Part shown: piece after piece, positions 40,012 to 44,616 of the stretch
Layout: each line of letters starts with the position of its first letter
How positions within the stretch are numbered: the stretch's first letter is position 1
Source of the DNA: Oscillospiraceae bacterium
GTDB taxonomy: Bacteria > Bacillota > Clostridia > Oscillospirales > Ruminococcaceae
NCBI GenBank assembly: GCA_017472965.1
Contig: JAFUNR010000027.1
Span: forward strand, 1 to 44,616
DNA: 44,616 nt
Reading direction: 5' to 3'
Notes under the pieces: generated by a model
Databases searched by the model: none
Told to the model about the DNA's origin: nothing
What the model saw: the letters and a program-made list of their open reading frames with translations, nothing else
Made by a program: the position numbers and the translations under genes

Positions 40012-41181
40012 ATGGGAAATACGAGTTTGAAAAAAAGAAATTCTGTCAAAAGAACCGCGCAAAAAAAGAGAGACCGGTATCGCGCACTGCAGATCTGGTT
40101 TGCGCCGCTGGCGCTTGCCGGTGGTGCAGGCGTGGGGCTGTGGCCCATGCTGTGCGCAGCGGGCAGCTTTGATGCCCGGCTGCTGGCGGGCGCGGTGAAT
40201 CTGGCGGTGCATGCCGTCGTGGGCGCGCTTGCCGTGGGCATTGCGCCGGTGGGCAAAAAGCTGCTGTTCTGCTGCGGGCTGCTGCCCTTTGCGCTGCAGA
40301 TGGCCTGTCAGCCCGCGCCCGAAAGCCTGCTGCTTCCTTTTGTGCTGCTGTTCTGTGCACAGACTCTGTCGCTGGCATTTCTGCCGGTGCGTGCGTGCGG
40401 CTGGCGCTGGGTATTTTATGTGCTGAATGCCGCCGTGCTGGGCTGGCTGTGCTGGCAGTACCGTACCGGTGCGCTGCCGGTGCTGCTGACGGCGGGCATC
40501 ATCCCGCTGCGCCGGTGGATCCCCCGTGCTCTGCAGCAGCCGGCGCCCCTGCCTGCGCCGGAAAGCCGCCGCAAAGCAAGGCGGCTGAATGCACTGGGCC
40601 GTATGCTTGCCGCCGCCGCGTGTGCGCTGTGGTTTGCCGCCGCGGTGTTTCTTGTGCTGCGGGTGCTTCCTGCTCCCGCCGTGCTGCGCAGTCTGGTGCA
40701 GACCCCGCCGGAAGCTCTGCTTGCCGAAGCGGGGCAGAAAACCTCGCTGCTGCTGCGGATGATAAGCACCGGCATCTATCCCGATGTCTTTGCCGCGGGC
40801 GGCAGCCTGTTGTATAACAGTATCTTCGGCCCGCTGGACGGTGTCCTGGTGTACACCGCCGCACTGCCGCTTGCGTGGGGGCTGCTGATCTGCTCCGCGC
40901 TGCCCGAGCCCGCCTGTCAGCTGCGTCCCTGCCGCCGCCAGCGCCTGCTGGTGCTGTGCACCGGTATCCCTGCCATTGCGGGAGCCTTTGCCGCATATCT
41001 TGTGTGGGGGCAGCCGGTTTCCGCCGCACTGACGCTGCTGTGCCTTGCCCCACCCGTGCTGTGGGCGCTTACGCCGGACCGTCTTGTGCTGCGCCGCGGC
41101 CGTCCGGGCCGTCTTGCTGCCGCTGCTGCTCTGCTGCTGGCGCTGCAGGTGCTGCCGGGTATTCTGGCGGCGCTGGGCTGA
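40012..41181 (+). CDS. Polytopic membrane protein of unknown function
   Basis: The 389-residue protein starts with a very basic 24-residue cytosolic tail, followed by about ten hydrophobic segments and a second basic loop (SRRKARRLNALG, near 185). Leu, Ala and Cys are abundant, and no motif of a known transporter or enzyme was recognised. The ATG at 40012 is the nearest after the asnS hairpin but has no clear Shine-Dalgarno, so the start is uncertain. It is followed after 60 nt by a zinc-ribbon membrane protein on the same strand, and may be co-transcribed with it. Confidence 0.6.
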   Translation: MGNTSLKKRNSVKRTAQKKRDRYRALQIWFAPLALAGGAGVGLWPMLCAAGSFDARLLAGAVNLAVHAVVGALAVGIAPVGKKLLFCCGLLPFALQMACQPAPESLLLPFVLLFCAQTLSLAFLPVRACGWRWVFYVLNAAVLGWLCWQYRTGALPVLLTAGIIPLRRWIPRALQQPAPLPAPESRRKARRLNALGRMLAAAACALWFAAAVFLVLRVLPAPAVLRSLVQTPPEALLAEAGQKTSLLLRMISTGIYPDVFAAGGSLLYNSIFGPLDGVLVYTAALPLAWGLLICSALPEPACQLRPCRRQRLLVLCTGIPAIAGAFAAYLVWGQPVSAALTLLCLAPPVLWALTPDRLVLRRGRPGRLAAAAALLLALQVLPGILAALG

Positions 41182-41241
41182 ACAGGCTGATACAGGTTTC
41201 TTTGAATCGGGCCGTCATTCTGATAACAGGAGGAACGATCC

Positions 41242-42051
41242 GTGAGCAGTTCTGTGAAAACATCCGGATCCTGCACGCCGGTGCATTCCCTGCTGGAGAT
41301 CATGCCCTCCGCGGAATGCCACTGTCACCATTGCGGTGCGCTTATTGCCGAGGGCGATGCCCGCTGCGCCGCCTGCGGCAAAAAACAGCAGGTGAAGAAT
41401 ACCCCGCTGCTGGATTTTCTGATCGCACACACAAAAGAGGGCATCGCCGACAGGGTCACCGATTCGCTTTACGAGGCCATCAAGGATTTTCTGCTGTCCC
41501 ACCTGTTCGGGGTGGTGATCAGCTTGTCTCTGGCGGTGGCCGTGGGTGCAACGGTGTATGCAAACGAGCCGTATATCGAGCGTGTGCAGTCCAGTGGGAA
41601 TACGGCGTCGGTTCAGTTTGTTATTGATGCCGAAAGTGATGATGAATATCTCAGGCGGCTGCTGCATGAGCATTATGTGGGCGCTGTGCTGTATGGGAAT
41701 GCACCTGTGGTTGCTGCCATACGGCTGGATGAAAGCGATCCCCGCTGTGCGGGATATGAACTTTCGACCGGAGACGAACAGATTATACTGCAGGATGGAA
41801 CGGTCTCCCGGTCGGTATTAAGCAGTTATGAAAATGTCTTCCAGCCGGAGCGTTTCCAGAGCGAAGCGGCGAAAAGGATCACCGCTTCCGGTTATCCGGC
41901 GGCAGAATGTATATTCTGGCTGGATTATTATGATGATACCGGCAGCGCTGCCGTCAAGCGGTATTTTCTTGTTGTTTTTATAAAAACAGACGATGGCTGG
42001 CGGGTGGCTGCCGACCGGAAGGTCGATCCTGAAGTCATTGACTTGCCCTGA
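41242..42051 (+). CDS. Zinc-ribbon membrane protein 1
   Basis: The 269-residue protein has an N-terminal zinc ribbon (C-H-H-C-G at about residue 28, C-A-A-C-G near 46), one membrane helix (about 90-115) and an extracellular C-terminal domain of mixed alpha/beta type with no recognised family. GTG is chosen as the start because AGGAGG lies 8 nt upstream. It is the first of three zinc-ribbon genes in a row on the same strand. Confidence 0.7.
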   Translation: MSSSVKTSGSCTPVHSLLEIMPSAECHCHHCGALIAEGDARCAACGKKQQVKNTPLLDFLIAHTKEGIADRVTDSLYEAIKDFLLSHLFGVVISLSLAVAVGATVYANEPYIERVQSSGNTASVQFVIDAESDDEYLRRLLHEHYVGAVLYGNAPVVAAIRLDESDPRCAGYELSTGDEQIILQDGTVSRSVLSSYENVFQPERFQSEAAKRITASGYPAAECIFWLDYYDDTGSAAVKRYFLVVFIKTDDGWRVAADRKVDPEVIDLP

Positions 42052-42119
42052 GCGGTACGGGCAAAGATAAGGCGGCTGCGGACGGATGTGCACGGCCGCA
42101 AAAAGAGGGGTGAAAGCGG

Positions 42120-42641
42120 ATGTACTGTAAAAAATGCTGGCACCGCAATATTCTGAAAGCGGAGTACTGCCGTCACTGCGGTGCACCGTTTACTGATGAG
42201 GAACGGGAAGCTGCTTACAAAAAAACATTCCCCGGCCGGATCGACCAGTTTTTGAAGTTGAAAGCATGGGTCACGCTGGCGCCTGTCACCGGCAGCCTGT
42301 GGTTTCGTATTACCGTGCTGGCAGGCATTCTGCTTTATGCGCTGGCGGTGCTGCTGGTCAACGGAACCCATATGCATATCATGCAAAGCCCGGAGTACGA
42401 TGTGCAGCTTGATACCGCTACCGGTGTGTATACTCTGCAGACACAGGCTCCGTCCGTGGCATTGCGCCTGTATATTCCCAGCCGGGTGGAAAGCTACACC
42501 TTGCTGATGCTGGATGAGCGGGATAATATCCTGCGGCAAAAGACCGTTTCGGTACAGGAAAGCCCAGTGGTGAACGGCGGCCCCGGTATCCGCTATGTGG
42601 TACAGATCCCTGATGAAGAGCTGACCCTGCAGCTGCAGTAA
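42120..42641 (+). CDS. Zinc-ribbon membrane protein 2
   Basis: The 173-residue protein has an N-terminal zinc ribbon (YCKKCWHRN, then YCRHCGAPF), one membrane helix (about 61-83) and a small beta-rich extracellular domain. The layout is the same as that of zinc-ribbon protein 1, which ends 68 nt upstream. GAGGGG lies before the ATG. The function is unknown. Confidence 0.68.
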   Translation: MYCKKCWHRNILKAEYCRHCGAPFTDEEREAAYKKTFPGRIDQFLKLKAWVTLAPVTGSLWFRITVLAGILLYALAVLLVNGTHMHIMQSPEYDVQLDTATGVYTLQTQAPSVALRLYIPSRVESYTLLMLDERDNILRQKTVSVQESPVVNGGPGIRYVVQIPDEELTLQLQ

Positions 42642-42702
42642 AAGAAGCGCAAGCTTTCATAAAAACAAATCCGATCCTACGATCACAACGGAGGTAATGA
42701 TT

Positions 42703-43266
42703 ATGGCAAATTTTGACAACCTGAAAGAGAGCATCGCCAGGGCGATGGAGGCCGTGAAAGAAAAAACCGGCATGGCGGTGAACACCGGCAAGATGGCCAT
42801 CGAGGTGAACCGCGCCCGCGTCGATGCCAACGCTGCCCGCATCGAGCTGGCGGATCTGGTGATGGATAAGTATGTGGGCGGCAAGATCACCGACGAGGAT
42901 ATTCTGGCTCTGTGTGCCGAGATCGAGGATGCCGACGAGCAGATCGCCGAGATGACGCTGGCGCTGGAGGAGATCCGTCAGGAGACTGTGGACGGTCTGC
43001 GCACCGTGAGCGAGGGCGTGATGAGCTTCTTCGGTAAAAAAGAGGGCGAGACCCTGACCTGTCCCGCCTGCGGCGGCAAGCTGGCAGAGGATTTCCTGTT
43101 CTGCCCCAGCTGCGGCTGTGAGCTGGATACCGTGGATGATATCATCGCCGAAGCCGAAGAGCTGGAGGGCTGCACCGGCTGCTGCGAGGGCTGCGTCGGC
43201 TGCGAAGCCGGGACCGAATATGTGGAAGTGGTGGAAACCGAAATCGTGGAGCCCACCGAAGAGTGA
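42703..43266 (+). CDS. Coiled-coil zinc-ribbon protein with Cys-rich tail
   Basis: The 187-residue protein has an amphipathic helix (about 1-35), acidic helical segments (about 36-105), a zinc ribbon (LTCPACGGK...LFCPSCGCE, about 120-145), then a Cys-rich stretch CTGCCEGCVGCEAG (about 158-171) and an acidic tail. It has no membrane segment. The ATG at 42703 has GGAGG 8 nt upstream. The Cys-rich stretch is not a standard ferredoxin or ribbon motif. It is followed by a terminator. Confidence 0.7.
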   Translation: MANFDNLKESIARAMEAVKEKTGMAVNTGKMAIEVNRARVDANAARIELADLVMDKYVGGKITDEDILALCAEIEDADEQIAEMTLALEEIRQETVDGLRTVSEGVMSFFGKKEGETLTCPACGGKLAEDFLFCPSCGCELDTVDDIIAEAEELEGCTGCCEGCVGCEAGTEYVEVVETEIVEPTEE

Positions 43267-43290
43267 GCGGTCAGAGACACAGGCATATAA

Positions 43291-43335
43291 AAAACGGACA
43301 GAGGAACGCAAAAAAGCGTTTCCCTGTCCTTTTTT
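43291..43335 (+). terminator. Terminator of the zinc-ribbon genes
   Basis: GGACAG...GAACGC pairs imperfectly with GCGTT...CTGTCC (43296-43329), with a central run of As and a T tail (43329-43335). It lies between convergent genes and may act from both strands. Confidence 0.75.
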
Positions 43336-43395
43336 CATACCAGCATCGGGCTTTCGGCGTATGGGCGGCAAAAAGGCTTTTCATGGAACGCAGTC

Positions 43396-43764
43396 TTACT
43401 GCTTCTCCGGATGGGCCTTTTCCAGCAGCGCGGCAGCGCCAAAGCCAAAGGCCGCCAGCGCCAGAGCGCCCAGAACAAAGCCGCCCAGCATGGCACCGCC
43501 GGTTTCCAGTGCGCTGCGGCGGCGCAGCCGCCGTGCAAGGCTGGCCCAGCCGTCCGCCGCAGGGGCGGTATCGGGGCCTTCGGTTGTGGGGGCGGCCCTG
43601 CGGTTGGCGCCGCTTCGCATATACTTTTTGTAATATTCGCGGCAGACGGTGCAGCTTTTCAGGTGGCTGCTCACCGCGGCGGCCGTGGCTTCGCTTGCGC
43701 CGCCGTCGGTGTAAAGCGCGGCCAGATCCTGTACCACGGCGCAATCCAGAATGATCTCATCCAT
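43396..43764 (-). CDS. Anti-sigma factor with zf-HC2 domain
   Basis: The 122-residue protein has an N-terminal zinc-binding anti-sigma domain (S-H-L-x3-C-x2-C, about residues 33-41), a linker, and one membrane helix near the C-terminus (about 88-112). Such proteins hold their cognate ECF sigma factor at the membrane until a signal frees it. It overlaps the sigma-factor gene by 8 nt, so it is its direct partner. Confidence 0.82.
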   Translation of the reverse strand: MDEIILDCAVVQDLAALYTDGGASEATAAAVSSHLKSCTVCREYYKKYMRSGANRRAAPTTEGPDTAPAADGWASLARRLRRRSALETGGAMLGGFVLGALALAAFGFGAAALLEKAHPEKQ

Positions 43765-44323
43765 CGTATTTCTCCTTATCGCACGGGGCGTTTTCCCCCA
43801 GTTGTTCCCTCAGTTGTGCGGCCAGCTTTTCCTTGGCGCGGAAGTACAGTACCTTGGCCGAGCCCTCGCGGATGCCCAGCGCCGCCGCCACCTGTGCAAA
43901 CGGCAAACCGGCGTAGATGCGCAGCATCACCACATCCCGGTAATTGGGCGGCAGCGTGCGCACCAGCTCCCGCACGGCGCGGCAGATCTCCGCCCGTTCG
44001 GCGTGCTCGGCAGGGGTGTCGGCATCATCCGCCAGATTTTCCAGCCATGCATCGGCCACGGCGCCGGGGGCAATGGCATCCGGCTGCAACCGCTTGCGGC
44101 GCAGATGCCGGTAAAATACATTTTTGGCAATGCTCGCCAGCCATGTGAAAAGCTCGCACTCACCGCGGAAGCCTCCCATGCTGCGGAACGCCTGAAAAAA
44201 AGTCTCCTGCGTCAATTCCTCGGCGGTGTGCCAGTCGCCCGTCAGCCGGTGCAGAAAGGCGAAAATCCGCTTGTAATACTCTTTGTAAATTCCCTCAAAA
44301 TCGGCCTGCGCATCATGGCGCAT
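43757..44323 (-). CDS. ECF-type RNA polymerase sigma factor
   Basis: The 188-residue sigma factor has region 2 (DWHTAEELTQETFFQAFRS, about 30-48) and region 4 with a helix-turn-helix (LPPNYRDVVMLRIYAGLPFA, AALGIREGSAKVLYFRAK, about 125-170), and no region 1.1 or 3. GGAGGGG lies 6-7 nt before the ATG. It is paired with the anti-sigma gene at 43396-43764. The trigger and regulon are unknown. Confidence 0.9.
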   Translation of the reverse strand: MRHDAQADFEGIYKEYYKRIFAFLHRLTGDWHTAEELTQETFFQAFRSMGGFRGECELFTWLASIAKNVFYRHLRRKRLQPDAIAPGAVADAWLENLADDADTPAEHAERAEICRAVRELVRTLPPNYRDVVMLRIYAGLPFAQVAAALGIREGSAKVLYFRAKEKLAAQLREQLGENAPCDKEKYDG

Positions 44324-44420
44324 GGGATCCCCTCCTTCCGGCCCTGTTTCTTACAGCATAACCGCATCCTGCCAAAAAGGCAAGTAAAATTTTCACAGCG
44401 GAAAAAAATTTACAAAATTC

Positions 44421-44455
44421 TGTAACCTTTTGTGCTGCGGCGGCACTACCTGAAC
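44421..44455 (+). promoter_or_regulatory. ECF-like -35 motif in the sigma-degV intergenic region
   Basis: TGTAACCTTTT (44421-44431) resembles the -35 of ECF-type promoters in related Clostridia. A TTACA/TGTAA inverted repeat lies here as well (44411-44425). The -10 is uncertain. It could drive degV or belong to autoregulation of the sigma operon. Confidence 0.35.
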
Positions 44456-44483
44456 GGAAAACCGCAAAAGGAGAACCGCTCTT

Positions 44484-44616
44484 ATGGCTTTACATATCAT
44501 CGCCGATTCCACCTGTGACATCACGCAGACCGAAGCCGCCCGCATGGGCATTCAGGTGCTGCCGCTTTCCATCCATTTCGGCGCGCAGGAATACCGCGAC
44601 GGCATGGATCTTTCCA
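44484..44616 (+). CDS. DegV-family fatty-acid-binding protein, partial (runs off the window)
   Basis: The first 44 residues (ADSTCDIT, then VLPLSIHFGAQEYRDG) match the start of DegV proteins, which bind fatty acids and feed them to fatty-acid kinase FakA (FakB role). AAAGGAG lies 10 nt before the ATG. The gene continues beyond the right edge. Confidence 0.88.
   Translation, partial: MALHIIADSTCDITQTEAARMGIQVLPLSIHFGAQEYRDGMDLS

Overview
The window reads as a high-GC chromosome of an anaerobic, Gram-positive gut-type Clostridia, most likely Oscillospiraceae/Ruminococcaceae near Gemmiger, Subdoligranulum or Faecalibacterium. The evidence is the Bacillota-type darA-holB-ricT-trmN6-rsmI cluster, strong Shine-Dalgarno sequences, many extended -10 promoters, an 8-Cys clostridial ferredoxin, a BlaI/BlaR1-type regulator pair, an [FeFe]-hydrogenase-like protein and Gram-positive lipoproteins. 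The genus is an inference. No rRNA, tRNA or CRISPR array was seen.

Layout. 1-860: AT-richer edge of a mobile element (TnpV and a small DUF6809-like protein) with palindromes at its apparent right end. 1025-3606: a CehA/McbA-like PHP hydrolase and an FAD oxidoreductase in one operon. 3783-6206: an alpha/beta hydrolase and a NahK-type N-acetylhexosamine 1-kinase. 6381-11073 (minus strand): a GPH/SLC45-like sugar transporter, then DRTGG protein, RsbW-like ATPase, [FeFe]-hydrogenase-like protein, second DRTGG protein and PHP phosphoesterase; the last five look like a putative sensory-hydrogenase locus. 11307-14422: a metallophosphatase divergent from a KtrB/KtrA potassium uptake pair. 14547-14945: a small PH-like membrane protein.

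15061-25625 is the most unusual region. A BlaI repressor with a four-half-site palindromic operator is translationally coupled to a BlaR1-like M56 membrane protease whose C-terminus carries three M23 (LytM-like) modules, the middle one degenerate. Two ~820-residue lipoproteins follow, each with a propeller-like N-terminal half and an ABC-type solute-binding C-terminal half; a third paralogue has its own promoter preceded by four TTAA-type boxes at exact 11-bp spacing. No permease gene is present. The set suggests a cell-envelope sensing and response module.

25759-33869: a VanY-type D,D-carboxypeptidase, rsmE, prmA, then darA, holB, ricT, a highly expressed-looking ferredoxin, trmN6, rsmI and a YfcE-like phosphoesterase. 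34136-37797: two glycosidase-like TIM-barrel proteins in an operon. 37930-38396: two 88-bp tandem repeats abutting a C-terminal fragment of a URO-D-family gene. 38560-44616: asnS, a polytopic membrane protein, three zinc-ribbon proteins, an anti-sigma/ECF sigma pair (minus) and the start of a divergent DegV-family gene. A small interspersed palindromic repeat family occurs at least four times, and two copies bound a MITE-like ~130-bp element at 33915-34044.
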